The translations under genes were made by a program, and so were the position numbers. Positions 9,244 to 18,856 of a stretch of DNA of 64,000 bases are shown here, one piece after another (position 1 is the stretch's first letter; every line of letters begins with the position of its first letter). Origin of the DNA: Lutibacter sp. A80 (GTDB taxonomy: Bacteria; Bacteroidota; Bacteroidia; Flavobacteriales; Flavobacteriaceae); contig NZ_CP092480.1 in the NCBI RefSeq assembly GCF_022429645.1, forward strand, positions 62,001 to 126,000, read 5' to 3'. Below the pieces are notes generated by a model, which ran no database searches, was not told the origin of the DNA, and worked only from the letters and a program-made list of their open reading frames with translations.

Positions 9244-10326
9244 TTACAGATTTTTGGTTAATGATTTCACAATTTTATTATCTGATAAAAATGCTTTTAA
9301 AATCACCTTAATTGCTGTGTAAGTAGGTATGGCTACAATCATACCTGTAACACCAAATAATATTCCTGCAATCATAATTATTAAAAATATTTCTAAAGGA
9401 TGTGATTTTACACTGTTAGAAAATATTAAGGGCTGACTTAAAAAATTATCTATTAATTGTGCAATTACATAGCCAATCATTACATAAATTGTAGTTGGTA
9501 AAATTACAGTTTGAAAATCTTCTCCTAAATTACTACTCATAGATAAAAATAACATTAAAACACCTCCAACAAGAGGGCCTATGTACGGAATTAAATTTAA
9601 AAGAGCACATAAAAAAGCAATTACAATAGCATTTTCAATACCAAATATAAGCAAGGCAATAGTATAAATTACAAATAGTATACTTATTTGAAAAACCAAT
9701 CCGATAAAATATCTGGATAGTAAATGATTTATGGTTGACAATGATTTTTTAAGTTTACTTTCACTTTTATCACTTACCAAAACATAAATAGAACTTTCCA
9801 TAATCTGCGTATCTTTCATTAAAAAGAAAGTAATAAATACAACAGAAAATAAACCGATACTTAAACTACCAAGTGTGCCAATTACAGAATTTAGTAAATT
9901 AGGAATTGCTGTAATATTTTTAAATAAATCAGCGTGTTTTAATTCATCTAAAACATTTATACCCTTCGCTAAAAAGTAATCGTTTATTTCAGTTATTAAA
10001 TTTTGAATATTTGTTTGAAGTTGTTCTATGTTTAGTAATGATAAATTTTGACCTTGTTCAATAATTAAAGGAATAAACATGGAAATTAATCCCGTAAAAA
10101 TTCCAATAAAAAATATCATTGTAAAAATTACAGCTAAGGTGTTTGGGAATTTTAATTTTTGTTTTAAAAAGGAAATTATAGGACTTGCAATTAAAGCAAT
10201 AACAGCTGAAATTGCGATATAAACTAAAATTGATTGTACTTTATATAAAAAATAAAGTAAAAGCGTAATACCAACTAATATGGCAATTGCTTTTAGTATT
10301 CCGTTTGTAATTGTGTTTGATGTCAA
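9244..10326 (-). CDS. AI-2E transporter family permease
   Basis: 360 residues with about eight hydrophobic segments. The pattern is typical of the family: two N-terminal helices, a central soluble stretch (about 120-180, rich in N, L and K), then a cluster of C-terminal helices with LIPYIGPLVGG and the VKSHPLEIFLIIM and GILFGVTGMIVAIP motifs. Family members move varied solutes, including autoinducer-2 and Na+/H+, so the name does not prove quorum signalling. The gene is 5 bases from the phosphatase upstream. Confidence 0.88.
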   Translation of the reverse strand: MTSNTITNGILKAIAILVGITLLLYFLYKVQSILVYIAISAVIALIASPIISFLKQKLKFPNTLAVIFTMIFFIGIFTGLISMFIPLIIEQGQNLSLLNIEQLQTNIQNLITEINDYFLAKGINVLDELKHADLFKNITAIPNLLNSVIGTLGSLSIGLFSVVFITFFLMKDTQIMESSIYVLVSDKSESKLKKSLSTINHLLSRYFIGLVFQISILFVIYTIALLIFGIENAIVIAFLCALLNLIPYIGPLVGGVLMLFLSMSSNLGEDFQTVILPTTIYVMIGYVIAQLIDNFLSQPLIFSNSVKSHPLEIFLIIMIAGILFGVTGMIVAIPTYTAIKVILKAFLSDNKIVKSLTKNL

Positions 10327-10331
10327 TTTTT

Positions 10332-11552
10332 TTATTTTTTAATTTCTATTACAGCTCCATTTGAAGGAGTCCAAATATCTAAATTTTCAGGAATATTAAA
10401 TTGATTTTCATTTGTTAATTCTTCAACGTCATCTGCATTGTCGGTTTTAATAGTTCTAGCAGTAATTGCATCTTTTGATACAAAAATCCATTTAAATTGA
10501 TTGAATGAACCAGAATTTCTTGTCCATTCTTTATTGTCATCATTTTTTCTTAATGGTGCGCCCCAGCATCCTTCGCCAACATAAATAGTTCCGTTAGGAT
10601 CTCTTATAAAACCTTCTTCACTTCCTGCTTCTGTAGAAGGTTTAATAGGCCATGTAGATTTAACAGTATGCGAATCGCATTCAACTACTAATTGTACATT
10701 GTTTTGGTAAAATAAATCAGCCCAATGTTGGTATTGAAAATGTCTTTCTTTTTTTCTAGACACATGCGGACGCATTGGTTTGTGGTATTGTGCAATTTTC
10801 CAAAGATCGTTTTCATTTGCTTTTAATTCGTTTTTAAGCCAATTTGTTTGGCTTCCAGGAATCGCTATTTCAGAGTTTAAAGTGTAGATTCTAACAAAAT
10901 TTTTTCCAAATGGGATACTGTAATATATTTTTTCTGAAGGAGTGTCAAATAAATTGTAGATACTTCTATCATCTCGTTCATGATTTCCTCTAGCTGCAAT
11001 AATGGGAAACATTCTATTATCTGAAGCTATAGTCAACTGCCAATCATCAAACCAAGTCTGCCACTCGCTATCAGTATCTCCAGAAGTCATATCTCCTCCA
11101 AATAATACCGCAGTTGGTTTTAATTTAGCAACTAATTTATTAGCATTTTGTCTTGGAATTTGATTGTTTCTAGAATCTCCACCAGCAATAAATGAAATTT
11201 TTTCGTTGTTTTTGGGTGCTGTTTTAAACCAAAAGCGTTCACTTAAGCCTTCACTGTCTTTAATTATAAAATAATAGGCAGTATTAGGTTTTAGATTTTT
11301 TAAACGTACAAAATTATTATGCATTCCTTTAAAATATACAGCTCTATCAACAGTTTGTTTATTTTTATAATTAGTGTAATTTGAACCAAAATCGATTTCA
11401 CCATAATAAACAATTGGGTTGTTTCCTGAAACTTGGTTCCAGCCTATAGTTGCAGTTGTTGAAGGATTATTTCTAATAATTAAGCGATATTTGTTATTTG
11501 TAGCATTTAGTATAAATGTGCTTAAAAATAAGAGTAAAACTAATTTTTTCAT
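10332..11552 (-). CDS. Secreted metallophosphoesterase, purple-acid-phosphatase-like
   Basis: 406 residues. The signal peptide is about 1-17. A fibronectin-like N-terminal domain (about 20-110, with ATIGWNQVSGNNPIVYYG) precedes a calcineurin-like catalytic domain. Metal-binding motifs run in order: AGGDSRNNQ, LFGGDMTSGD, ARGNHERDD, a lone H in QYHKPMRPH, and ECDSHTVKS in place of the usual GHxH. It probably hydrolyses phosphate esters in the periplasm. It heads the minus-strand series with the AI-2E permease, DUF1697 and methyltransferase genes. Confidence 0.87.
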   Translation of the reverse strand: MKKLVLLLFLSTFILNATNNKYRLIIRNNPSTTATIGWNQVSGNNPIVYYGEIDFGSNYTNYKNKQTVDRAVYFKGMHNNFVRLKNLKPNTAYYFIIKDSEGLSERFWFKTAPKNNEKISFIAGGDSRNNQIPRQNANKLVAKLKPTAVLFGGDMTSGDTDSEWQTWFDDWQLTIASDNRMFPIIAARGNHERDDRSIYNLFDTPSEKIYYSIPFGKNFVRIYTLNSEIAIPGSQTNWLKNELKANENDLWKIAQYHKPMRPHVSRKKERHFQYQHWADLFYQNNVQLVVECDSHTVKSTWPIKPSTEAGSEEGFIRDPNGTIYVGEGCWGAPLRKNDDNKEWTRNSGSFNQFKWIFVSKDAITARTIKTDNADDVEELTNENQFNIPENLDIWTPSNGAVIEIKK

Positions 11553-11799
11553 AAAATTTAATTTAGATTAAAGTAATAGCTTCCTTAGAGTTTTTTTTCA
11601 GTATTAGATTGTATTTAAGACTAAAATAAGTTTTAAAACATAAAGGCTGAAATGTATAAATAATTTTAAGATAACTTATTATTAAATATAGATTTTTAAT
11701 AGCGTACTATTCAAAAGTATTATTATTTATTAATAGTATAAAATATTTTTATCATTTATAAAGAATATAATTGGTATTTTGATAATTTTGTAAGTATAG

Positions 11800-12642
11800 A
11801 TGGAAAAAGATTTAAAATTAAATATCAGTTTTAAGCTATTGAAAATTTCAGTAGTTCTTGTTTTCTTAGGTAGGGCTTGGCAATTTATTTTTTGGGATGC
11901 ACCTTTTAGAACTTTTTTTTGGAATGAAAGCTTGTTGAAACCTTTTATAGAATCTGTAATTGGTATTGATTGGAAAAGTTATGCTAATTCGCCTAAATTA
12001 GATGTTTTTATAGATACAAGTGTTTTTGTTTTTGGAATTATATATTTACTATCAGTTTTTGCAGTTATTTTTTATTCTAAAATTAAAAAAATCGCAAAAT
12101 ATATTATTATTTCGGGAACTATTGGCTTAATTCTTTTAGCTTATTTGCTAATGAGCGATAGGTTTTATCAATTGGCACAGTTTTTTGAATATAGTATTCA
12201 GTTTAGCATTCCACTTATTTTTGTTTTTTATCAAAAACAATTTATTCAAAGAAATTTAATTCTTATTTTAAAAGTGTTAATCGCTACTGTTTTTATAGCA
12301 CATGGTTTATATGCAGTTGGTTATTATCCAGTTCCAGGACTTTTTTTAGGAATGGTGATAGATATTCTAGGTTTTTCAGAACAAGGAGCTCGTAATTTTT
12401 TGTTGCTAGTTGGAATTTTAGATTTTGTTGGTTCAATCTTAATTTTTGTACCTAAAATTGCAAAATATGTATTAATTTATTTAGCTATTTGGGGATTTTT
12501 AACCTCGTTTGCACGTTTGGTAGCAGGGTTTTCATTTGATTTTTTTTGGGAATTATTACACCTAAATTTATATCAAACAGTTTATAGATTGCCACATGGA
12601 ATTTTACCACTTATGTTGTTGTTAAAATTGAAGGATACATAA
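11800..12642 (+). CDS. Hypothetical integral membrane protein
   Basis: 280 residues with about seven hydrophobic segments. Aromatic-rich loops (RAWQFIFWDAPFRTFFWNE, then AHGLYAVGYYPVPGLF) recall DoxX-like quinone-associated membrane proteins, but I would not assign the family firmly. The stop codon abuts the stop of ggt on the other strand, and both stops sit in the loop of one short hairpin (12632-12652). No neighbour on its strand suggests a role. Confidence 0.75.
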   Translation: MEKDLKLNISFKLLKISVVLVFLGRAWQFIFWDAPFRTFFWNESLLKPFIESVIGIDWKSYANSPKLDVFIDTSVFVFGIIYLLSVFAVIFYSKIKKIAKYIIISGTIGLILLAYLLMSDRFYQLAQFFEYSIQFSIPLIFVFYQKQFIQRNLILILKVLIATVFIAHGLYAVGYYPVPGLFLGMVIDILGFSEQGARNFLLLVGILDFVGSILIFVPKIAKYVLIYLAIWGFLTSFARLVAGFSFDFFWELLHLNLYQTVYRLPHGILPLMLLLKLKDT

Positions 12643-12652
12643 TTAGTATCCT
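12632..12652. terminator. Hairpin containing both stop codons of a convergent gene pair
   Basis: Arms AGGATAC (12632-12638) and GTATCCT (12646-12652) enclose a seven-base loop. The loop contains the plus-strand TAA (12640-12642) and the minus-strand TAA (12643-12645). It could act as a weak shared terminator; there is no long T run. Confidence 0.45.
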
Positions 12653-14340
12653 ATCGCTTTGTCATCTCCTCTAGGATCTTCACCGCCTTCTAATTTTCCA
12701 TTTGGAAGTACTAATATAGCATCTACTTTGCCAATAATTAGAGATTCTTTTTCTAAGAGTTTATAACCTAAATTTTGTAGTTCTGTTTTAGTATTGCTAT
12801 CAAAGCCTTTTGGTTCCATTCTAATAGTGTCTGGTAACCATTGGTGGTGGAATCTAGAAGCATTAACAGCTTCTTGCATTCCCATATTAAATTCTGTAAC
12901 ATTTAAAATGTTTTGCAATACCGAAGTTATTATTGTAGAACCTCCAGGACTACCTAATACCATTTTTAATTTACCATTTTCTGAAACAATAGTAGGAGTC
13001 ATTGAACTTAACATACGTTTTTCGGGCGCAATTGAATTTGCTTCAGAACCAATTAAACCATAAGTGTTTGGTGTACCTGGTTTTGCGCTAAAATCATCCA
13101 TTTCATTGTTTAAAAAGAATCCGCCATTTTTCACATATACTTTTGATCCATAAGCTGTATTTAAAGTTGTGGTTACTGCAACAGCATTTCCAAATTTATC
13201 AACAATAGAGTAGTGGGTGGTTTCTTCACTTTCATACCCATTTAATTTTCCGTGAGAAATTTCAGAAGATTTTGTAGCTTTTTCCCAAGAAAAACTTTCC
13301 ATTCTATGGTTAATATAGTCGGGATCTAACAAGCTATCAATAGCAACAGAAACAAAGTCTGGATCACCCAAATAGTGTGCTCTATCTGCATAAGCACGTC
13401 GTTCAGCTTCGGTTAATAATTGAATGTATTTTGTAGAATTATGTTTAATTTCATTTAAATTAAAGGGTTCTATAGATTTTAGTATTTGTGCTAAGCAAAT
13501 TCCTCCACTAGAAGGAAGTGTCATAGAAGTAATTTGAAAATTTTTATAGTTAAAAGTTATTGGAGTACGCCATTTGGCTTCGTAATTTTCAAAATCTTTT
13601 ATAGAAATAATTCCGCCTAATTCTTGAATGTAATTTACGATGTTTTCTGCTGTTTTTCCTTTGTAAAATTCATCTTTACCATTTATTTTAATACGTTCTA
13701 AGGTGTTTGCTAATTCAGTAAATTTTAAAGTGTCTCCAGTTTTCCAGATTGTATCTAAGTGAATGGTGTAATTATTAGCGGTTTTAAATTTTGTGCGGTT
13801 ATTATTTAAACCACGAGCTTGATTTTTGGTGATAATAATTCCCTTTTTAGCCAAATTAATAGCGGGTTGAATTAGTGTTTCAATAGGAAGTGTACCAAAT
13901 TTTTTATGAGCTTCAAAAATACCAGCAATAGTTCCAGGAATACCAATTGCCATTGCACCTAAAGTACTTTTGTTTTTAATAAAATCGCCATTCTTATCTA
14001 AATACATATCTTTTGAAGCTAATAAGGGAGCTTTTTCACGATAATCTAGAGCACCAGTTTTACCGTTATTTAACCTGTAAACCAGAAATCCGCCGCCGCC
14101 AATATTTCCTGCAACAGGGTATGAAACAGCTAAGGCTAATTCTGTTGCTACCATAGCGTCAAAAGCATTTCCTCCTTTTTTTAAGATTGCAACCCCAATT
14201 TTTGAAGCTTCTTCACGTGCGGAAACAACCATTGCACTATCTGCAATTAAACCAGTGTTTTTTGAAGTATTTTCTAGTGGTTTTGGTTTGCATTGAATTA
14301 GTAAAATACTTAAAATTATTATTGAAATATAGGCTCTCAT
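12643..14340 (-). CDS. ggt: Gamma-glutamyltranspeptidase, lipoprotein form
   Basis: 565 residues. A lipoprotein signal ends at a LIQC lipobox (cysteine about residue 17). The large-subunit region contains NIGGGGFLVYR and DYREKAPLLAS. The autocleavage site precedes TTHYSIVDKFGNAVAVTTT, whose first threonine is the expected nucleophile of the mature enzyme. SGSPGG-type substrate residues appear as LGSPGGSTIITSVLQ. It cleaves glutathione and other gamma-glutamyl peptides in the periplasm. It overlaps the acpH end by 4 bases, implying coupled translation. Confidence 0.95.
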   Translation of the reverse strand: MRAYISIIILSILLIQCKPKPLENTSKNTGLIADSAMVVSAREEASKIGVAILKKGGNAFDAMVATELALAVSYPVAGNIGGGGFLVYRLNNGKTGALDYREKAPLLASKDMYLDKNGDFIKNKSTLGAMAIGIPGTIAGIFEAHKKFGTLPIETLIQPAINLAKKGIIITKNQARGLNNNRTKFKTANNYTIHLDTIWKTGDTLKFTELANTLERIKINGKDEFYKGKTAENIVNYIQELGGIISIKDFENYEAKWRTPITFNYKNFQITSMTLPSSGGICLAQILKSIEPFNLNEIKHNSTKYIQLLTEAERRAYADRAHYLGDPDFVSVAIDSLLDPDYINHRMESFSWEKATKSSEISHGKLNGYESEETTHYSIVDKFGNAVAVTTTLNTAYGSKVYVKNGGFFLNNEMDDFSAKPGTPNTYGLIGSEANSIAPEKRMLSSMTPTIVSENGKLKMVLGSPGGSTIITSVLQNILNVTEFNMGMQEAVNASRFHHQWLPDTIRMEPKGFDSNTKTELQNLGYKLLEKESLIIGKVDAILVLPNGKLEGGEDPRGDDKAIGY

Positions 14341-14930
14341 TGTGTTAAAAGATAGGTTGTTTTTTTAGTTGTAAAATTTATTAATTCTTTAAAATAAGCT
14401 GTAAAATCAGTTTCAAATTCTAAGTAGTTAAGCTTTAAGTCTTCTATGGCCAAATCCATTTGTGAAATGCCTTTGGTACGTTTGTTCATTCCTTTTAAAA
14501 CTCGCTCAATACCTTCTACAGTTGCATAATTTACTAACCAGTTATATTGTATCATATTTGGTAGTAAATGTTGAAGTTCTTCTGGAAAAGTAGCTATATT
14601 TTCATTTAAAAAGGAATAGACGTTTTCAGCGTAGAGTTCTAGAGGAATTTCTGAATAATTAGACCAGTTTTTTGCTAAATAATGATCGTATAAAATATCA
14701 ATTATTACACCATTATAATGTCTGTATCGTTTGTTTAAACGGCGCATACTTTTTTTAACTATTGGATGCGTATCTGTAAAAGTATCTATTTCTCTATGTA
14801 ATAGTATTCCAGCTCGAATTTCTTTTGGATATTTTTGGTAATCTTTGCCTTTTATAGCGTCAGAAATAAAATTTCCAATTAAAATATTTTTATTGTCTTT
14901 GGAAAGGTATAAATGTGCTAAAAAGTTCAT
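14337..14930 (-). CDS. acpH: Acyl-carrier-protein phosphodiesterase (AcpH, DUF479)
   Basis: 197 residues, the family length. The signature start MNFLAHLYLS and the NFISDAIKG, HREIDTFTDTHP and IDILYDHYLAKNW motifs supply the histidines and aspartates of an HD-like metal site. The enzyme removes 4'-phosphopantetheine from holo-acyl carrier protein in the cytoplasm. Its end overlaps the start of ggt by 4 bases (ATGA-type overlap), so the two are co-transcribed despite unrelated functions. Confidence 0.92.
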   Translation of the reverse strand: MNFLAHLYLSKDNKNILIGNFISDAIKGKDYQKYPKEIRAGILLHREIDTFTDTHPIVKKSMRRLNKRYRHYNGVIIDILYDHYLAKNWSNYSEIPLELYAENVYSFLNENIATFPEELQHLLPNMIQYNWLVNYATVEGIERVLKGMNKRTKGISQMDLAIEDLKLNYLEFETDFTAYFKELINFTTKKTTYLLTQ

Positions 14931-14956
14931 AAATTAAATTTAAAACAATGATACAA

Positions 14957-14981
14957 AAAAATCTGCTGAAAGCAGATTTTT
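14957..14981. terminator. Rho-independent terminator
   Basis: Arms AAAAATCTGCT (14957-14967) and AGCAGATTTTT (14971-14981), a three-base loop, and T runs on both sides. It lies after the 15019-15432 lipoprotein gene on the minus strand and before acpH. Confidence 0.8.
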
Positions 14982-15018
14982 AAGTTTTATATTCTATTTT
15001 ATAATTTAGGTTTGGTAT

Positions 15019-15432
15019 TTAATAGGAAGTGCATTTCCAAAAAAATAAATCTTTTTTTATAATAACTCCATTTTCAATATTAATTGTGTTTTCATCTGAA
15101 TATTGATAAATATCTTCAGGCATAATTAAATAAGTGCCATTTGGTAGTTCAAAATTTAATTTTCCATTTTTAATTATTGTATTTAAACTATTTAATTTTA
15201 GTTGTTCAAAATCGCCATCACCTAAGTTTTCTAAATCAGATTTTAGGATAAAATACAGTGTTCCATTAAAGTTTGTATAGGTTCTGCTTGCTTCATCAAT
15301 AATTGGCATACAATCTCCTTTACCATATTTTATGGTTCCAACAATACCTTTTGAAATTGAGGTTGTTTCATTGTTGTTTTTTGTGCAACTTAACGTGTTA
15401 ATTAAGCAGATTACAATTAATAGTTTTTTCAT
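15019..15432 (-). CDS. Small lipoprotein of unknown function
   Basis: 137 residues. The signal peptide ends at a lipobox (NTLSC, cysteine about 16). The mature part has no domain I can name; it contains a possible cystine pair (GDCMPII near 42 and FWKCTSY at the end). It lies 10 bases after the VWA lipoprotein gene on the same strand and is followed by a terminator, so the two form a short operon. It may be an envelope accessory of the VWA protein. Confidence 0.75.
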   Translation of the reverse strand: MKKLLIVICLINTLSCTKNNNETTSISKGIVGTIKYGKGDCMPIIDEASRTYTNFNGTLYFILKSDLENLGDGDFEQLKLNSLNTIIKNGKLNFELPNGTYLIMPEDIYQYSDENTINIENGVIIKKDLFFWKCTSY

Positions 15433-15442
15433 TATTTAAATA

Positions 15443-16954
15443 TTAATTTAAATTTTTAGCAGTTTTAACCAATTCTTTAAATTCAGCTTTAAAACCGTAT
15501 TCATCGTTTAAATTTGTAGCATTCAACCATTCTAAAATAGTATCATAATTACTAGTTCCTTTGTATTCCGAATTTGAAAGTAACATAGAAAAAGAAGCCA
15601 CACTAGATGTGAATTTCATAAAGTCGGATGCTTGGTTAAATGTTTTTCCTTGGTCAAATATTTCTAATTCTATTGGAATACTAACATCAGAATCTGGGTT
15701 TTTATACCTAAAATCTATTGTAAATGTTGGAGTAGCTTGTGTGTTCTCATTATTTTTTGGAACAATTTCATAAAGTGCTGTTACATTTTGGTTTGCACCA
15801 ATCTCACCTGCATCTTTTTCATCATTTTCAAAATCTTCATTTGCTAAAACTCTGTTTTCATAACCTATTAAACGATAAGATTCTACATTGGATGGACTAA
15901 ATTCTACTTGAATTTTAACATCTTTGGCAACGGTATAAAACTTATTATAATCGTAAATAAAAACTTTTTTTAATTGTTCTATAGTATCAATATACTCATA
16001 AGTTCCATTTCCATTATTGGCAATTTGTTCTAAAGCAGCATCGTTTAAATTTCCGCGCCCAACACCTAAAACAGTAATAAAAATACCTAGTTCTCGTTTT
16101 TCTTCAATTAATGTAACAAGTTCTTCCTGACTAGATGCACCTACATTAAAATCGCCATCTGTACCAATAACTATTCTATTATTTCCGTTATCTATAAATT
16201 GTTGTTGTGCAATTTCGTAAGCTGTAATTATGCCTTCTGCACCAGCTGTACTTCCGCCAGCGCCTAATTTATTAATTGCATCTTTAATTTTTTGTTTTTC
16301 GTTTCCAGAAGTAGCCTCTAAAACTATGCCTGCAGAACCGGCATAAGTTACAATTGCTACTTTATCATTCTCGTTTAATTCATCAACAAAATAATTGAAT
16401 CCATTTTTTAATAAATCTAATTTGTCTTCACTTGCCATTGAACCCGATACATCAATTAAAAAAACAAAATTAGAAGCGGGTTTGTTTTCTGAAGTAATAG
16501 GTTTTCCTTTTAATCCAATTCTAACTAGTTTATTATCTGTATTCCAAGGGCATTCGCTTACTTCTCCGTTTAAAGTAATAGGATGGGAAGTGCTGTTTGA
16601 AGGATAATCTAATTGAAAATAATTAATTAATTCTTCAGTTCTAATTGCTCCATTTGGAGGTAATGCTAAATCTTGTTGTAAATACCTACGCATATTTGCA
16701 TAAGCAGCACCATCTGCGTCTGTTGAAAATGTTGAAATTGGGTTTTCAGAAACATTTATAAATGGGTTTTCAATATACTCATTGTATTGATCTCCGGTGG
16801 TAATAAACGCTTCACCATAATCTACATAATAATTTTCACTAGTACTATCTAATGTGTTATCTGTAATTTCACAAGAAATAAATAAATTACTTATTAAAAG
16901 TATAAATAAATATAATAGATTAGGTTTAGAGGTAAGTTTTAAGAAGCGTTTCAT
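15443..16954 (-). CDS. VWA-domain lipoprotein (YfbK-like)
   Basis: 503 residues. A long N-terminal signal ends at FISC (lipobox). A YfbK-type N-terminal domain (about 60-130, AYANMRRYLQQ and IRTEELINYF) is followed by a von Willebrand A domain with an intact MIDAS motif, DVSGSM, and later TDGDFNVGA. A C-terminal DUF3520-like domain follows (about 330-500). Metal-dependent protein binding at the envelope is the expected role; the partner is unknown. It precedes a small lipoprotein gene by 10 bases. Confidence 0.9.
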   Translation of the reverse strand: MKRFLKLTSKPNLLYLFILLISNLFISCEITDNTLDSTSENYYVDYGEAFITTGDQYNEYIENPFINVSENPISTFSTDADGAAYANMRRYLQQDLALPPNGAIRTEELINYFQLDYPSNSTSHPITLNGEVSECPWNTDNKLVRIGLKGKPITSENKPASNFVFLIDVSGSMASEDKLDLLKNGFNYFVDELNENDKVAIVTYAGSAGIVLEATSGNEKQKIKDAINKLGAGGSTAGAEGIITAYEIAQQQFIDNGNNRIVIGTDGDFNVGASSQEELVTLIEEKRELGIFITVLGVGRGNLNDAALEQIANNGNGTYEYIDTIEQLKKVFIYDYNKFYTVAKDVKIQVEFSPSNVESYRLIGYENRVLANEDFENDEKDAGEIGANQNVTALYEIVPKNNENTQATPTFTIDFRYKNPDSDVSIPIELEIFDQGKTFNQASDFMKFTSSVASFSMLLSNSEYKGTSNYDTILEWLNATNLNDEYGFKAEFKELVKTAKNLN

Positions 16955-17038
16955 AATAAATAAAGTAAAGTTAGTTTTGATTATTTACTATTAATACGAT
17001 ATAATGGTATAAAACGCTACATTAGTTGTAGATAAAAG

Positions 17039-17230
17039 TTATTTATTTGTTTTTTTAGCATTATATAAAGCTAATATTCCTATAAAAAAACCAAAAAATA
17101 TAAAGTTGATTGTGAACTTTAAGAGTCTAAAATCTTGCCCAATTGAATAATCATATCCAGCCATAAGTAGCGCATATATAAACCCTGCTAATAAGCCAGA
17201 TTTAATAATTTGTTTAGTTTGAATTTTCAT
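17039..17230 (-). CDS. Small membrane protein, two predicted helices
   Basis: 63 residues with two hydrophobic segments (about 9-27 and 38-55) and basic ends (MKIQTKQIIK and NAKKTNK). It is 2 bases downstream of the 17233-17664 gene on the same strand, so the two are probably made together. It has no family that I recognise. Confidence 0.6.
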   Translation of the reverse strand: MKIQTKQIIKSGLLAGFIYALLMAGYDYSIGQDFRLLKFTINFIFFGFFIGILALYNAKKTNK

Positions 17231-17232
17231 AA

Positions 17233-17664
17233 TTAACTACTAGAATTATTAGGAATTTTTTCGTGTATTGTTAAGTACTTATTTCTACCAATAGTTATAT
17301 AATAAAGTGGAAATAGAAACCCGATTCCTGCTAAAAGTATAAACGAATTAGCTTCAATTTTAAATATGTATTTTATTAAGAAAAAAAACGACATAATGCC
17401 TAAAGCTACAGGCATAATTATACTTCCATATTTAAACCCAGCTATTTCTATTACAGTAGATTTATTTTCAAGAAAATTAATAGTTTTTATAGGGCTTTTA
17501 CACCAATCTATTTTTCCATTAATTTTATGAGTTCCGGCTGTAATTTCAAATTCTTTAGTTTCTCCATTGGCAATTGTTCCTATTTTTTTACCATCTATAT
17601 AAATGCCATAATCTCTAGCCATATTATTCCATTCATATTTTCTTGTAATACTCAACTTTGTCAT
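17233..17664 (-). CDS. Hypothetical membrane protein with PEGA-like N-terminal domain
   Basis: 143 residues. The first ~75 residues look like a small beta-sandwich (YGIYIDGKKIGTIANGETKEF, cut here), resembling PEGA-type surface domains. Two membrane helices follow (about 83-102 and 107-124). It sits between the sugar-isomerase-like gene and the 63-residue membrane protein, on the same strand. Function unknown. Confidence 0.65.
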   Translation of the reverse strand: MTKLSITRKYEWNNMARDYGIYIDGKKIGTIANGETKEFEITAGTHKINGKIDWCKSPIKTINFLENKSTVIEIAGFKYGSIIMPVALGIMSFFFLIKYIFKIEANSFILLAGIGFLFPLYYITIGRNKYLTIHEKIPNNSSS

Positions 17665-17685
17665 AGTTTTAAGTGTTTAGCAATT

Positions 17686-18660
17686 TTATTGTGCATTTAC
17701 TTCATTCCAAATTTTTCTAATATAAGTAACATCTTTTTTTAGTCTTTTAAACACTTCTAGTTTATTAATAGTTGGGATTTTGCCTTTTTCTGCACCTCCT
17801 AAATCATATTCTGCATGTAAGGAAATGGGAACATTAATAGAGTGCTTCTTTAATAAGGAAAAATAATGATGAAAATCAATCATTCCTTCACCTAAAGGGC
17901 AGAATACAGGTTTCCATTTTCCATTTATGTTTTTCCATTTATAATCTTTAATTGCTAAAGTATTTATATGCGACTTAATTAAATCGAATCCAATTTCCCA
18001 ATTTTTACCGCCTTCAATTGATGCATGTGCAATATCGTATTGAACGCCTAAATTTGTTGGTGAAATACCGGATAACACTTGTTGTAATCCCCAAATTGAA
18101 GATCCTATAAAATGTCCAGAATGATTTTGATATGCTCCACTCATTCCGGTTTTATGGTTGAGTTCGGCTAAATTATGAAGCTTTGTTTTTGCCTTGTCTA
18201 AATTTTCTGTGATTGGAAAACTACGATTATATCTTAACCAGTCTGACCGATAAAATTGATAACCTTGTTCTTTAGCGGTTTCCAGTACCAAAATTTGAGT
18301 AGTATCTTTTGGTGAAATTACTTTTGTAGTTATCATTTTAGGTAGTAAACCATATAATTTCATTTGCTCGGTTGCCTTTGGAAGGTCTTCTAGAACATTT
18401 TCTGGAAGTACATGTCCATTTGGTCTTACGGTGAGGTCAATACCATCAAAACCAATTCCTTTAACGGCTTTACATAAATCTTTATAATCTAAAAACTGTA
18501 AACATTTAGAAAAAACATGTAGTTCAAGGTTGTTGTTTGATATTTCTTTCGGTGAAAATAAATTACTCGAAGTTAAATTTAGAGGGACTAACAAAGCTCC
18601 ACTAGCCAAGGCAGTTTTAGTCATAAAATTTCTTCTGTTTAGTAATGAGAGTTTTGTCAT
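17686..18660 (-). CDS. Exported sugar phosphate isomerase/epimerase-like TIM-barrel protein
   Basis: 324 residues. An N-terminal twin-arginine-like motif (NRRNFMTKT) and a hydrophobic segment suggest Tat export. The rest fits the xylose-isomerase-like AP endonuclease 2 fold, with FDGIDLTVRPNGHV near the start, QNHSGHFIGSSIW in the middle, YDIAHASIEGG, and LHAEYDLGGA at the C-terminal end, which supply candidate metal ligands (E, D, H, E). Family members isomerise or epimerise sugars; the substrate is not identifiable. Confidence 0.85.
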   Translation of the reverse strand: MTKLSLLNRRNFMTKTALASGALLVPLNLTSSNLFSPKEISNNNLELHVFSKCLQFLDYKDLCKAVKGIGFDGIDLTVRPNGHVLPENVLEDLPKATEQMKLYGLLPKMITTKVISPKDTTQILVLETAKEQGYQFYRSDWLRYNRSFPITENLDKAKTKLHNLAELNHKTGMSGAYQNHSGHFIGSSIWGLQQVLSGISPTNLGVQYDIAHASIEGGKNWEIGFDLIKSHINTLAIKDYKWKNINGKWKPVFCPLGEGMIDFHHYFSLLKKHSINVPISLHAEYDLGGAEKGKIPTINKLEVFKRLKKDVTYIRKIWNEVNAQ

Positions 18661-18760
18661 TGTAGAAATTAATATTGATAATTAAATCACTAATTTAATG
18701 AATTACTTGTGTTTATTTAAATTGAAACAAAAAAAAATAGAATTTTAAAAATGTAACTAA

Positions 18761-18816
18761 AAGTTCTCGATATAGTTTTTCTCCATTTCATTTTGAAAAA
18801 CTACTAGAAGAGACAT
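18761..18816 (+). repeat. Dispersed intergenic repeat, copy A (half element)
   Basis: This stretch matches the reverse complement of 20729-20785 with about six mismatches over 50 bases; shared core CTCCATTTCATTTTGAAAAA. Only one half of the element seen at 20727-20860 is preserved. It faces copy B in opposite orientation across 2 kb. Confidence 0.75.
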
Positions 18817-18856
18817 GTTTTATATTTTTTTAAATAAGGTATGTTTAAACAATCAA

